Positions 35,271 to 45,048 are shown, numbered from the stretch's first letter. The stretch is 64,000 bases of DNA from Geobacillus sp. 46C-IIa (GCF_014679505.1 NZ_CP061474.1:1208001-1272000), one strand, 5' to 3'. Notes: a model not told the origin generated them from the sequence alone. Numbers and translations: made by a program.

Positions 35271-35738
35271 CTAGCGAGCTGCCTGTTCTCGCTTATGAAT
35301 CAGCTTCATGAGCATTCGAACGGAAAACGATAGAACGAAAATGGTGACAAACGAATGCATCCATGTCCATCGGTGGTATTCAATCAAATCCGTGTACTTT
35401 TCGTAAAGCACCTCAACGGCTGTCAAAGCAGCGGCATACAATGCACACTGGATAATAATTCCGGGTAGGCGCGAGTGATATGAAGTTTGGTAAAAATAAA
35501 CACAAACGATCGGATAAAGAAAGTATTCAAAAAGGATACTCGCCTTAAAATATGGGCCTAAAAACCGGACGGGATACTCTAAAAGCTTGGCTTCTACGAC
35601 AATAATGCCAAAAAACGTGGAAAAGTACGCTTTTAACAAGAACACTAAAATTTTGTCCTTGATCGGCGGGGTTCGCAAACTGAAAAATAATAGAGCAACG
35701 CCAACAACAAGCAGCGCCCACAAATGGACCCGATCCAT
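35271..35738 (-). CDS. CBO0543-type membrane protein, paralogue 1
   Basis: 155 aa protein with about five hydrophobic segments. It shares the pattern LLEYPVRF, FEYFLYP, EKYTDLIEYHRWTWMHSFVTIF with the gene at 36513-36974. These proteins form a widespread Bacillales/Clostridia family of unknown function known as CBO0543. Monocistronic; function unknown. Confidence 0.75.
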   Translation of the reverse strand: MDRVHLWALLVVGVALLFFSLRTPPIKDKILVFLLKAYFSTFFGIIVVEAKLLEYPVRFLGPYFKASILFEYFLYPIVCVYFYQTSYHSRLPGIIIQCALYAAALTAVEVLYEKYTDLIEYHRWTWMHSFVTIFVLSFSVRMLMKLIHKREQAAR

Positions 35739-35911
35739 GCGTTCGTCCTCTCCTATGATGGCTTTGCTATTAGTTATTATGGACAGGTACGGCTTAGTAT
35801 AAAATCATCTTCGACGAAGCAGTTTTTGTCCGGGGACTTTGCCGCCGAAGGAAAAGGCTGCCCAACGTTCCCGGAAGGATGGGGATTGAATAGGAAATGG
35901 GGATAAAAAAT

Positions 35912-35936
35912 AAGATTTCTCAAACAGAGAAATCTT
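35912..35936 (-). terminator. Minus-strand terminator
   Basis: AAGATTTCTC pairs perfectly with GAGAAATCTT across five bases; on the minus strand ATTTTTTATC follows. It can serve the hypothetical gene at 36112. Bases 35739-35905 show no gene. Confidence 0.7.
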
Positions 35937-36111
35937 GAGATCATTGACTTTTCGATACTCACAAACCGTTGTGCGAAGGGGAAATGACTGTGTTTCGTCA
36001 TCTTTGTAGGCATAACATTCACTCATTGGAGAAAAAGAAGGGGGCGGATCAAGGTGATTCACTGGCAGCCTCGGCGTCCCCAAGCTCTAGCACGTGCGTC
36101 CGCTCTGCATT

Positions 36112-36444
36112 TTACACAGCAAGCTCCGCTTGGCGGCGGATGCGCCCTTTCATAAAGAGAAGCCGATGGCCGTCGACGGTCAAATCGATCATCGCTCCAT
36201 CGAGCACATCGCGTCCTGACTTCCGTTCATTCGCCTGCAAATACGCCACCCGATACCACTTTTTCCCGTATTCAAAGTACATATACCGCCCACGGCGAAA
36301 ATCGATCCAAAACTTCACCTCCTCGCCGTTCACGGTCTTCCATACATACCCCCACGCCCGATCTTGGCGAACCGGCGCCATTTTCGGCCGCGCGGAATTG
36401 ATGGCTTCGTAATACAGGCGGTGTTCGATGTCAAACAGCACCAC
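36112..36444 (-). CDS. Hypothetical protein, 110 aa
   Basis: Soluble protein rich in aromatic and basic residues (RRGRYMYFEYGKKWYRVAYL, residues 50-69). Starts with GTG behind AAAGGGGACAAAAATC. I do not recognise the family; the charged strand-turn-strand look would fit a small nucleic-acid-associated or beta-barrel protein, but no function is claimed. It lies between the two CBO0543 paralogues on the same strand. Confidence 0.6.
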   Translation of the reverse strand: MVLFDIEHRLYYEAINSARPKMAPVRQDRAWGYVWKTVNGEEVKFWIDFRRGRYMYFEYGKKWYRVAYLQANERKSGRDVLDGAMIDLTVDGHRLLFMKGRIRRQAELAV

Positions 36445-36512
36445 GATTTTTGTCCCCTTTCAAAAATGGACTATAGTATATGTATAGCGCTTCAGGGGAA
36501 AAGTAGACATGC

Positions 36513-36974
36513 CTATTTCTTCGTCTCCCCAATCAGCCGCTTTGTAAGCAACCGAACCGCGAGCGTTAAGGAGAACATGGTCACAAATGAGTGCTTCCAT
36601 GTCCAGCGGTGGTACTTAATCAAATCCGTATACCGCTCAAATATTACCTCTAGCCCTGTCAATGCCGCCGCATATCCCGCACATTGCGCTGCCACGCCCA
36701 ACCTGCGCGAACGCCTTGATGTCGCATACACATATACGCTAACGACCGGATAGAGAAGATATTCAAAAATGACACTATTGTCCGTATAAGCCGCAAAAAA
36801 ACGGACCGGATACTCGAGTAGCCCGGCCCCAGCCACGATCGCGCCGAAAAAACCCGTTGCATACGCGTTTAGTAAAAACGACAACCATACTTCCTTATTT
36901 GGCAAAAAACGGAAACTAAGCAAAAGCAACCCGATGCCGATCGCCACAAGTAGCCAAAGAATGAGCCATTCCAT
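36513..36974 (-). CDS. CBO0543-type membrane protein, paralogue 2
   Basis: 153 aa, about five hydrophobic segments, clearly paralogous to 35271-35738: LLEYPVRFFAAYTD, FEYLLYPVVSVYVYAT, ERYTDLIKYHRWTWKHSFVTMF. Start ATG 36974 follows TTGGAGGT. The two copies flank an unrelated gene, so the duplication is not a simple tandem. Function unknown. Confidence 0.75.
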   Translation of the reverse strand: MEWLILWLLVAIGIGLLLLSFRFLPNKEVWLSFLLNAYATGFFGAIVAGAGLLEYPVRFFAAYTDNSVIFEYLLYPVVSVYVYATSRRSRRLGVAAQCAGYAAALTGLEVIFERYTDLIKYHRWTWKHSFVTMFSLTLAVRLLTKRLIGETKK

Positions 36975-37193
36975 ACAAACCTCCAAGCACGAATCACGTC
37001 GATTTTTCTTTAGTATGGCACGGCGGAGGGGGGAGTATGTGAAGTTTTTGGTTTATTATTTTGTAACGATTGATACCTATTTTAGTAGAAACAATAGTTC
37101 TTAGAAAACAGAAGGATTTCAGCTATTCTTTCTATGAAAAAAAAGTAGGATTTTGTAAAATAACAGTATAGTCTTGTAAATGGAGGAATGGAT

Positions 37194-37520
37194 ATGCCGA
37201 TATACAACAAACTCGTTCGCGACCGCATCCCGGCCATTATCGAACAAGCAGGAAAAACGTTCACCGCTCGCATACTCAACGAGGAAGAATATAAGAAAGA
37301 ACTGCAGAAGAAAGCGTTTGAAGAGCTTGAGGAGTATGTTCAGGCAGCGACCGACGAGGCCGCCATCGAAGAGCTTGCGGATGTGTTGGAAATTATTCAT
37401 GCCTTAGCCGCATGTCATGGCGTTTCGATCGAACAAGTGGAACAAATCCGGGTCCAAAAAGCAGAAGAACGCGGGGGCTTCCGTGAAAAAATTTTTTTAG
37501 TCGAGGTTCATGATGAGTAA
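37194..37520 (+). CDS. MazG-like nucleotide pyrophosphohydrolase (phosphoribosyl-ATP pyrophosphohydrolase-like)
   Basis: 108 aa all-alpha NTP pyrophosphohydrolase. It starts MPIYNKLVRDRIPAIIEQ, the family N-terminus, and has the metal-binding helices KKAFEELEEYVQAA and EELADVLEIIHALA with the E-E-x-x-E...E-x-x-D pattern. Start at 37194 because GGAGG at 37182 is well spaced for it and not for ATG 37188. It overlaps the helicase gene by 8 bases, so the two are translationally linked. Such enzymes hydrolyse non-canonical or free nucleotides; a defence role by nucleotide depletion is possible but inferred. Confidence 0.82.
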   Translation: MPIYNKLVRDRIPAIIEQAGKTFTARILNEEEYKKELQKKAFEELEEYVQAATDEAAIEELADVLEIIHALAACHGVSIEQVEQIRVQKAEERGGFREKIFLVEVHDE

Positions 37521-39960
37521 AATCGAGTTGATTTCACGGCGGCTCATTGACAAGCTGCAGGAACAAATAGGCCGCTCATCGACGATATACATATTGACGT
37601 CGTTTGCCATGAAATCCGGGGTCCGCCTATTGAAGGACAGTTTGCGGGCAGCGGCAGAGCAGGGGGCAGACATCAAAATTTGTGCTGGTGATTACTTGTT
37701 TGTCACTCAGCCGGAAGCGCTGCGTGAACTGATTTCGATTCATCCTGACATCGAAGTGCGTCTGTTTAGAAGTGATGGGATTTCGTTTCATCCGAAGGCT
37801 TATCTGTTTGAGGACAGCGAACAAGGCTACTTTATCATCGGGTCTTCTAATTTATCTCATTCAGCTCTCACAGACGGCATCGAGTGGAATGTGGGGCTGG
37901 ATAAAAGTGTTGATGAAGATGTATTTGACGAAGCGATGAAGCAGTTTTTAAAGCTGTTTTACGCTCCGGAAACGGTGCCGGTCAACGCCGAAACGATCGC
38001 TGACTATGAAAAACAGTATCAGGACTATCACCGGCGGCACCCAAACTTAGCTCGCATATGGGCGGAGACTGAGGAAATCGAGTTGATGCTTCCGTCGGAA
38101 ACGGAGAAGAAGCAAGAGGGAGAGACAGCGGACAAGGCCGATGTTGTCCATGAAACGGCGGCGTCATATGGAACGATTCAGCCGCGCTTTGCCCAAGTTG
38201 AGGCGTTGGAGCGGTTGGAAGCGGCCTATGAAGAAGGATACGATAAAGCCATGGTTGTCATGGCGACCGGGCTTGGGAAAACGTATTTGGCCGCTTTTTT
38301 TGCCCGCCGTTTTGCGCGGGTGCTGTTTATCGCCCATCGCGAAGAAATTCTTCGCCAGGCGAAGCAGTCGTTTGAACGCGTGATTCCTGATCGAACAGCA
38401 GGACTGTACGATGGCAATCAAAAAGAAGGAAATGCCGACATGGTGTTTGCCTCGATCTTTACACTAAGCATGAAAAAACATTTGCTTTCGTTTGATCCTA
38501 ACGCATTTGACTTGATCATTGTTGACGAGTTTCACCATGCGGCAACCCGCTCGTACGAACGCGTCCTTCGTTATTTTCAGCCGAAATTTTTGCTTGGCAT
38601 CACTGCCACTCCAGATCGGAACGACAATAAAGATGTGTACGCGATTTGCGATGGAAACGTTGCCTACCGCATTGACTTTATTGAAGCAGTGCAGCGCGGT
38701 TGGCTTGCGCCGTTTCGGTATTATGGCGTGTACGATGACACGGATTATTCGCAAATCAAATGGCTCGGCAGCCGCTATGATGAGGAAGAATTGCTTCAAG
38801 CACAGCTTCGCGAGGAGATGGCGGAAAACATTTTGCGAGCATGGGAGCAGTATAAGAAAACAAGAACACTTGTCTTTTGTTCATCGATTCGGCAAGCCGA
38901 TTTCTTGTGCGAATATTTCCGCCGCCATGGCTACCGGACTGTCAGCCTTCACTCGAAGCAAACGGACATCCCGCGCCAACAGGCCATTGCCATGTTGGAA
39001 CACCGTGAACTGGACGCTATTTTCACCGTCGACTTGTTCAATGAAGGGGTCGATATTCCTTCTGTCGATACACTTTTGTTCGTGCGGCCGACGGAATCGT
39101 TGACCGTCTTCACTCAGCAAATCGGGCGCGGGCTGCGGCTGTATGAGGGCAAGGACTACTGTGTGATCATTGATTTAATCGGAAACTACCGCAATGCCGA
39201 TGTCAAACTGCGCCTGTTTGATGCACAGCGGGGCGAAACGAGGAAAAAGGAGAGGGAATCCGTTGTGCCAACGATTCCGGAAGCGTGCGAACTGCATCTC
39301 GATGTTCAAGCCATCCATCTTCTCGAGGAGATGCAGAAAAAACGCCAACCGCGCAAAGAACGGTTGCTGGCCGATTACAGACAGCTCAAGCAAGAGCTTG
39401 GACGTCGTCCGAGCTACTTGGAGTTGCACTTACACGGCAGAAGTGAAGCTGCGGAATATAAATCAGAGTTTAAATCGTATGTTGGCTTCCTTTATTGGGC
39501 AGGGGAGCTGTCGGATTTAGAGAAGGAAGTGTTTCTCAAGCATGAACAGTGGCTTGTTGAGGTTGAGCGGACGGTAATGTCGAAAAGCTATAAAATGGTT
39601 GTCTTAAAAGCCATGCTCGAGCGTGGGCCTTCGGGCTGGTATGAGCCCATCACTCCGCAACAAGCGGCACCGTTCTTTCACCGGTATTTAACGGAAAAAG
39701 AATACCGGAAGCGTATCGATTTTTCCGATGGGGAAACGAGACGTATTTGGGAGTACGATGAGGAAAAGGTGAGCAAATTGATTGCCCGCATGCCGATGAC
39801 AAAATGGAGCAGCAGTTCAAGGGGGCTGATCTCCTTTGAAAACAACGTGTTTGCACTCCAATTTTCCATCGCGCATGAACATGAAGAAATCTTGTACAAT
39901 TGGACGAAAGAAGTTTGCGAGTATCGGTTGCATGTGTATTTTGAAAGGAAAGAGAGATGA
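37513..39960 (+). CDS. DEAD/DEAH helicase with N-terminal PLD-like nuclease domain
   Basis: 815 aa. Residues 1-150 form a phospholipase-D-like nuclease domain with H-x-K near residue 92 (FHPKAYLFED) and the GSSNLS motif. Residues about 205-590 are a superfamily 2 helicase: Walker A ATGLGKTYLA near 250, DEFHHAA near 338, ITATPDRN near 363 and motif VI QQIGRGLR near 534. The last about 240 residues are an unrecognised C-terminal region beginning LGRRPSYLELHLHGRS. Similar PLD-helicases occur in defence islands. ATGs at 37510 and 37513 are both in frame; GAGG is better spaced for 37513. It sits directly upstream of the CRISPR locus with the MazG-like partner. Confidence 0.82.
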   Translation: MSKIELISRRLIDKLQEQIGRSSTIYILTSFAMKSGVRLLKDSLRAAAEQGADIKICAGDYLFVTQPEALRELISIHPDIEVRLFRSDGISFHPKAYLFEDSEQGYFIIGSSNLSHSALTDGIEWNVGLDKSVDEDVFDEAMKQFLKLFYAPETVPVNAETIADYEKQYQDYHRRHPNLARIWAETEEIELMLPSETEKKQEGETADKADVVHETAASYGTIQPRFAQVEALERLEAAYEEGYDKAMVVMATGLGKTYLAAFFARRFARVLFIAHREEILRQAKQSFERVIPDRTAGLYDGNQKEGNADMVFASIFTLSMKKHLLSFDPNAFDLIIVDEFHHAATRSYERVLRYFQPKFLLGITATPDRNDNKDVYAICDGNVAYRIDFIEAVQRGWLAPFRYYGVYDDTDYSQIKWLGSRYDEEELLQAQLREEMAENILRAWEQYKKTRTLVFCSSIRQADFLCEYFRRHGYRTVSLHSKQTDIPRQQAIAMLEHRELDAIFTVDLFNEGVDIPSVDTLLFVRPTESLTVFTQQIGRGLRLYEGKDYCVIIDLIGNYRNADVKLRLFDAQRGETRKKERESVVPTIPEACELHLDVQAIHLLEEMQKKRQPRKERLLADYRQLKQELGRRPSYLELHLHGRSEAAEYKSEFKSYVGFLYWAGELSDLEKEVFLKHEQWLVEVERTVMSKSYKMVVLKAMLERGPSGWYEPITPQQAAPFFHRYLTEKEYRKRIDFSDGETRRIWEYDEEKVSKLIARMPMTKWSSSSRGLISFENNVFALQFSIAHEHEEILYNWTKEVCEYRLHVYFERKER

Positions 39961-40001
39961 AAAATTGATATATACAGTTGTTTCATTGGACGTTAAAAAT
40001 C

Positions 40002-40182
40002 TGCAGTGAACCTCATTTTGATGGATAAACGGGGAAAGGCTTGGTTTATCAAGGGAAGTGACTCATTATTTGTATAACATAGAAAACACGATGATCGCTT
40101 TACTGCAAAATGAGGTATCATAGCTGTGTAGACGTTAGCCAGAATTGTGCATTACAGCAATAGTTTTGTTTTGTGATCGACA
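40002..40182 (+). promoter_or_regulatory. CRISPR leader 1
   Basis: About 180 bases closely similar to leader 2 at 49001-49184, beginning TGCAGTGAACC and ending TTTTGTGATCGACAG next to the first repeat. The -10 element of leader 2 (TATAAT at 49115) is TATCAT here (40116-40121), so this promoter may be weaker. Confidence 0.8.
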
Positions 40183-40600
40183 GGTTTATCTGAACGTAGT
40201 GGGATTTAAAGCGCAATAGCCGACCACATGCGGCTCTTCCTGACGGGGTTTATCTGAACGTAGTGGGATTTAAAGGAAAATAAATATCGCCATTTTCCAC
40301 TAACACTTGCGGTTTATCTGAACGTAGTGGGATTTAAAGATGACTTTATTGCGGCAAAGTTGACGAAAGAACAGCGGTTTATCTGAACGTAGTGGGATTT
40401 AAAGTCACGAGGGTTTCGCCGTATCGTTCGGACCCGCCTCGGTTTATCTGAATGTAGTGGGATTTAAGGGTGTATACGGGCGCATACGTCCGCACTCTCG
40501 GCCGTCGGTTTATCTGAACGTAGTGGGATTTAAAGCTGAAAGCAACAACTTCGTCCTAAAAGGGATTGCCCTTTTTATTTGAACCTAGCGGGCTTTAAAT
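40183..40600 (+). CRISPR. CRISPR array 1, 7 repeats, 6 spacers, decaying
   Basis: 29-base repeats starting GGTTTATCTGAACG and ending GGGATTTAAAG, at 40183, 40247, 40311, 40376, 40441, 40507 and 40572, with 35-37 base spacers. The leader-distal repeats degrade: repeat 5 has AATG and AAGG changes, and repeat 7 has at least six changes. Decay away from the leader fixes orientation left to right. The last base of the repeat is G, while array 2 has T. Confidence 0.95.
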
Positions 40601-40766
40601 TTAAATAAAAAAGTACTTTATAAAGAATATCGTGCATGGAGCAGTGGTGACTATGTAGTGATGGGTAAAGCCATCGACAGGGGGGCACATTGCCTGAACG
40701 CATGAGGATCAATATGTAAAACAATGCTTGACATGATAAGTCTGAAACGGGCGAATCGACTCATTG

Positions 40767-40802
40767 GCAGAATGCTTTGATAGGAGGCATTCTGCTTTTT
40801 TG
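40767..40802 (+). terminator. Terminator between array 1 and the cas operon
   Basis: GCAGAATGC pairs perfectly with GCATTCTGC, then six T. It should stop array 1 transcripts before cas6. The rest of 40601-40916 holds no gene; an AAAAAGGAGG ribosome site for cas6 lies at its end. Confidence 0.8.
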
Positions 40803-40916
40803 TAGCAACAAATACAAAAAAACAACAAGGCTTATCTAAAAATTTTATTAAGTGACAAATTGCGACAAAATTTTTATCTATAACAAGATAATATATAGGT
40901 AAAAAGGAGGTGCATC

Positions 40917-41642
40917 ATGAGACTTATCTGTTCTTTTGTTGCTGAAAAAATGCCTATTTCATACCGGATGATGTTAGTATCTGTGATAAAGGAGTCATTA
41001 CGAATATCGGATGAACAATATTATAAGCGTTTTTATGAAAACACATCCATGAAACCGTTTGTGTTTTCCACATATTTGAAAGACTTTCATTTTGTTGATC
41101 AGGAAGTTCATGTAAAGGGTTTGACGATAACGATCAGTTCTCCTGATCATGAGTTTTTGTTGCACTTGTACAACGGTTTGCAGCGAAAACAAGCATTCTC
41201 GTATAAGCAATACCAGCTTGTGAAAGAAAGGATTCGCATGTTACCAGAAAAAACGGTCACAGATTCTACGGTTGTATTTCGTACTCTGTCCCCGCTGCTT
41301 GTAGAAGACGAGAACCAAAAACCCGTCTACCCGGATGATCCTGGCTATGAGGAACATGTAAACTATTTGGCTGATTTGATTTTGCGGCAATATCGTGGGA
41401 AAGGGTTATTTTTGCCGCTTATCGTGCGGCCGTTGCGGTGGCGAAAGGTTGTCGTGAAAGAGACGAATCACGAATTTGAAGCTGTACATGGGAAGAACCG
41501 TTTTTTGTATTTTACTGCTCACCATGGATGGTTTTCTTGTACAGGACATCCGCAAGATTTACAACTGTTGTATCAGCTTGGTCTATCGAAACGGCGCAAT
41601 CAAGGATTCGGTTTGCTTGAGATCGAGGGGGTGCGGGGATGA
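40917..41642 (+). CDS. cas6: CRISPR-associated endoribonuclease Cas6
   Basis: 241 aa RAMP protein that cuts the pre-crRNA within the repeat, leaving an 8-base 5' handle. The first gene of the cas operon. Two ferredoxin-like halves are suggested: MRLICSFVAEKMPISYRMML at the start and the C-terminal glycine-rich loop GLSKRRNQGFGLLEIEG, diagnostic of Cas6. Start follows AAAAAGGAGGTGCATC; the stop overlaps cas8b by 4 bases. Confidence 0.9.
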   Translation: MRLICSFVAEKMPISYRMMLVSVIKESLRISDEQYYKRFYENTSMKPFVFSTYLKDFHFVDQEVHVKGLTITISSPDHEFLLHLYNGLQRKQAFSYKQYQLVKERIRMLPEKTVTDSTVVFRTLSPLLVEDENQKPVYPDDPGYEEHVNYLADLILRQYRGKGLFLPLIVRPLRWRKVVVKETNHEFEAVHGKNRFLYFTAHHGWFSCTGHPQDLQLLYQLGLSKRRNQGFGLLEIEGVRG

Positions 41643-43438
41643 AGCTGGAACTCCGCATGGGCGATTGGATGGTGACAATGGGGCTTGTCGGGCTATATCG
41701 GGTGTTTGAGTATGGGTTGCGGAATGGAGTGATTGATCAGCGATACCGACAAAGCGTTTTGGTTCTCCCACAGGGGCTTGAAGTCGAGACAGATGTGCTT
41801 CCGCAGTTACCCCGAGCCTATTTCCTTTATTTGATTGATGAATACAGCGCCGCAAAGCGAGAAAGCGAACGATTGCTTTTTTACATGGAACAGGCGAAAA
41901 GAGAGAACTTATTTTCCACCGCTTCATCGAATATAAAAAAGGTGATTACTGACATAGGCAAGAGAATTCAAAAGTATTTTCCAAATGAACCGGTTGAACC
42001 GTTATTTGAGAAGCTTAAATCTATCAAAAAACCGACACAATGGGATCAATTGCAGGAATGTGTTTCTGATTTTCAGAAAATGATCCGGAAAGAAGCAATT
42101 AACGAAAAGTTGACATTAAATTACTTTAAAGCAGCAATTTTGAAGTCTTTTTTTGGACAAGTATCGTTTTTGAATGTGTCGAAAAATTATTTGGATTTGG
42201 AAGGACATATTGAACAATTTCAAACGGATTATATTGGACCAGTGCAATACGATCTTCAGTTGGAGTACACTTTGCAGTCTGCCTCTAAAGTAGATGAGAT
42301 TTTGAGCTTTTTAGATCAACACGTAGATTACGGGCCGTTTAAGGCATTGAAGAAAGCGTGGAAAAAGAAAACATTATCACAAGTACGGGAAGAAGCAAAA
42401 CGATTGGCCGAATGCATGCTTTTTCCAGGACATTTCGCTTTTTATAACTTTGAGGAGATGGTATTTTCACCGATTGGGTTGTCCAAGGGCAATGCTTTAA
42501 ATTTTAACTGGAATTTACAAGACAAACAGCCGAAGCCTATTTCCTCATTGGCCAAGCTCGTGTTGTTTTTCGCTCCGGCGGGAGCTGCTATTTATTCGAA
42601 AAGAGAGCAATCATATGATCAAGGAGAATATCGAACGTATGCTGGATTTGTGCAGTCTGACGCTGCATTCCCTGAAATTTTGCAGAAAAATAATCATTTC
42701 AAACAGATGAAGCAACAGAAAGATCCGTTTGATCATATTGTCAGTAAACTCGTTCAGAGTATAACAACAGAAGCGAGATATGTAATCGATCATTTATTTT
42801 TCTTGGAATTTTCTTCTGACTACGACAGCAAAAAAACCCATTTGCACTATTATCATCTTCCGCTGTATTTAGCTCGTTATTTCGTGGAATATCCAGGGAA
42901 ATTAGACTATGTGCATTACGAATATCGTGAACAGTTTATTCAAGAGGTGTTGCGCGGAGTGGATCCTGCTCAAGCGATTTATCGATATCTGCGTGATTGC
43001 ATCGAAAATGGGCGTTCACATATTGGCCCTTATATCGCCGTCCGCGAGCGTAACCGCATTATGCAACTGAAAAAAGGAGTGAAGGGAATGGAAAAAACAG
43101 ACAAGAGAGTGTATGCTTTGTACCGAAGTGGTCAGGAGATCCGCAAAACAGTGGAACAGGCAGGGGCTCCGAAAGCGGCTGGGCACTATTCTGCTAGTCC
43201 AAGCAAAAAAATTAGCTCCATTGCCTATCGGTTGTTAAATGCGGCCAAGGCAGGCGATCGTAAAAGCTTCCTAGATACGCTGTTCCGGCTTCATATGTCA
43301 GCGGAACGTCCGATTTCTCCGCTTTTCCTGAACGCGTTGCATGAACGTGATCTCGATTTCACTACTGTAGCGAACGCATTTATCGCTGGATTGCTTTCCC
43401 AAGAAGGACAAGGAGAACAAGAGGAGGTTGTGTCATGA
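41639..43438 (+). CDS. cas8b1: Type I-B Cascade large subunit Cas8b (Cst1-like)
   Basis: 599 aa large subunit expected to recognise the PAM. The sequence family is highly divergent; the assignment to the Cst1/Cas8b1 (Tneap) type rests on position between cas6 and the Cst2-type cas7, size, and the N-terminus MGDWMVTMGLVGLYRVFEYG, typical of Cst1. Overlaps both neighbours by 4 bases (ATGA). Confidence 0.82.
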   Translation: MKLELRMGDWMVTMGLVGLYRVFEYGLRNGVIDQRYRQSVLVLPQGLEVETDVLPQLPRAYFLYLIDEYSAAKRESERLLFYMEQAKRENLFSTASSNIKKVITDIGKRIQKYFPNEPVEPLFEKLKSIKKPTQWDQLQECVSDFQKMIRKEAINEKLTLNYFKAAILKSFFGQVSFLNVSKNYLDLEGHIEQFQTDYIGPVQYDLQLEYTLQSASKVDEILSFLDQHVDYGPFKALKKAWKKKTLSQVREEAKRLAECMLFPGHFAFYNFEEMVFSPIGLSKGNALNFNWNLQDKQPKPISSLAKLVLFFAPAGAAIYSKREQSYDQGEYRTYAGFVQSDAAFPEILQKNNHFKQMKQQKDPFDHIVSKLVQSITTEARYVIDHLFFLEFSSDYDSKKTHLHYYHLPLYLARYFVEYPGKLDYVHYEYREQFIQEVLRGVDPAQAIYRYLRDCIENGRSHIGPYIAVRERNRIMQLKKGVKGMEKTDKRVYALYRSGQEIRKTVEQAGAPKAAGHYSASPSKKISSIAYRLLNAAKAGDRKSFLDTLFRLHMSAERPISPLFLNALHERDLDFTTVANAFIAGLLSQEGQGEQEEVVS

Positions 43439-44322
43439 CAAAAACGTTGACAATGACCATTGTTTTTCAAGCGGGGTCACTAAACTATGGAGAGGGCATT
43501 GCAAATATTTCTGAATTAAAAAAGTTTCATCGTGGTAACGGGGAGGCGTATACATACGCATCACGGCAAAGTTTGCGCTATGACATCGTCCGTCTGGGCA
43601 ATGAGGTGTTTGATTGGAATTTGAATACGGTTGATAAGGCAAGCGGAGTCGTTCAATTCAGAAAAGAGGTTACTATCCAGGATTCCGTTGAAATGGATTT
43701 GTTCGGGTATTTAAAAACAGACCGAAACTCACAAAAACGCGCCGCTGTCGTGCGGTTAAGCCACGCCATTTCACTTGAGCCGTATAAGAGCGATTTGGAG
43801 TTTTTGAATAATATGGGGCTAGCCAGTCGCATTGGAGCAGATCCGAATTTGGCTCAAATCGAGCAACATCAAAGTTTTTATTCCTATACGATTACGATTG
43901 ATTTGGGTCGTATCGGTGTTGACGGGGAGATCGAACTGCCCAATCACGAAAAAGCGAAGCGCGTAAATCAATTGCTTGACATTGTGAAAATGCTCAATCG
44001 CAATATCCGTGGCCGTCGCGAAAATTTATCCCCGTTGTTTGTAATCGGTGGAGTGTATGATGCAGCGAACCCATTTTTCCTCGGGAAAATTCGACTTGAG
44101 TCTTCGCCGCGGGGGTGGGAAATTGAGCTTGCGCCTATCGCTGATACGATGGCACAAACGTTTGCGGGCAAACAAATTGCTGACGAAACGCGCATCGGGT
44201 TAGTGAGCGGGATATTTGCCAACGAAGAGGAATTTTCCAAACAGTTTGCGGAAAAGACTGGTTCAGTCGAGCAATTTTTCCGGCATATGGCGGAACAAGT
44301 TCAAATGTACTATGGTGAATGA
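43435..44322 (+). CDS. cas7: Type I-B Cascade backbone Cas7 (Cst2/DevR family)
   Basis: 295 aa RAMP protein forming the crRNA-binding backbone. The Cst2/DevR pattern is clear: TMTIVFQAGSLNYGEGIANI at the start, HRGNGEAYTYASRQSLRYDIV near residue 30 and KRAAVVRLSHAISLEPY near 100. Overlaps cas8b and cas5 by 4 bases. Confidence 0.9.
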   Translation: MTKTLTMTIVFQAGSLNYGEGIANISELKKFHRGNGEAYTYASRQSLRYDIVRLGNEVFDWNLNTVDKASGVVQFRKEVTIQDSVEMDLFGYLKTDRNSQKRAAVVRLSHAISLEPYKSDLEFLNNMGLASRIGADPNLAQIEQHQSFYSYTITIDLGRIGVDGEIELPNHEKAKRVNQLLDIVKMLNRNIRGRRENLSPLFVIGGVYDAANPFFLGKIRLESSPRGWEIELAPIADTMAQTFAGKQIADETRIGLVSGIFANEEEFSKQFAEKTGSVEQFFRHMAEQVQMYYGE

Positions 44323-45026
44323 CAATGAAGGCATTACGTTTGAAACTGTTTCAAGAAACGGCATGTTATAAAAAACCATTCGCTTCCAAGGTAGCAGAGA
44401 CCTACCCTCTTCCGCCTTATTCTACTGTCAAAGGGATGATTCATGCTTTGCTTCGTGCCGATCGATTCATTTCGATGCGTTTAAGCGTTCAAGGAGAGTA
44501 TGAGGCGAAGCTGCTCGATTATCAGCGCCATTACTTTTTCAAAAAACTTGATACCGTTGCTTTCCCATTAATTTTGGATGGAATTCAAGAGAATCGGTTT
44601 GTGTACGATACAAACGGGATTTCGACAATGCCGATCTATACTCACATGCTGTATGGAGTGAATTTGTTGATTCATGTTGAAGTGGAAGATAGTGTTCTTG
44701 AGCAGGTAATTCAGGCGATTGAGGGGGGCGGTATTCATTACAGTCTTGGTCGGTGGGAAGATTTAGTCCGCATTGATGAATATAAAATCGTCTTTGTCGA
44801 GGAGTTGGACGAAGAAAAAGATTTACGTTACCATGCGTATATTTCTGATCATCTGCTGGATATAGATACAAGGCACATCCCATACGAGATCCCTTGGAAA
44901 TATGAGATTGTGAATGGAGTGCGAAAATGGGAAAAGGTGAAAGTTGGATACGTACCAAAAGGAACAACAGCTCCAGAAGGAGTATGCATTGATGAGGATG
45001 GAGAGCTTGTATTTTTCCATCTATAA
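44319..45026 (+). CDS. cas5: Cascade subunit Cas5 (Cas5t)
   Basis: 235 aa RAMP protein that holds the 5' handle. N-terminal ferredoxin-like half MKALRLKLFQETACYKKPFA is followed by YPLPPYSTVKGMIHALL, the Cas5t pattern. Two ATGs (44319, 44325) are possible. Cas3 begins 22 bases after the stop. Confidence 0.88.
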   Translation: MTMKALRLKLFQETACYKKPFASKVAETYPLPPYSTVKGMIHALLRADRFISMRLSVQGEYEAKLLDYQRHYFFKKLDTVAFPLILDGIQENRFVYDTNGISTMPIYTHMLYGVNLLIHVEVEDSVLEQVIQAIEGGGIHYSLGRWEDLVRIDEYKIVFVEELDEEKDLRYHAYISDHLLDIDTRHIPYEIPWKYEIVNGVRKWEKVKVGYVPKGTTAPEGVCIDEDGELVFFHL

Positions 45027-45048
45027 GCCAGGAGGAAGGAAAACAACT

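Noticed and set aside
40719..40760. TTGACA at 40728 as a cas operon promoter
   Set aside because: No acceptable -10 lies 16-19 bases downstream, and the terminator at 40767 would stop the transcript before cas6.
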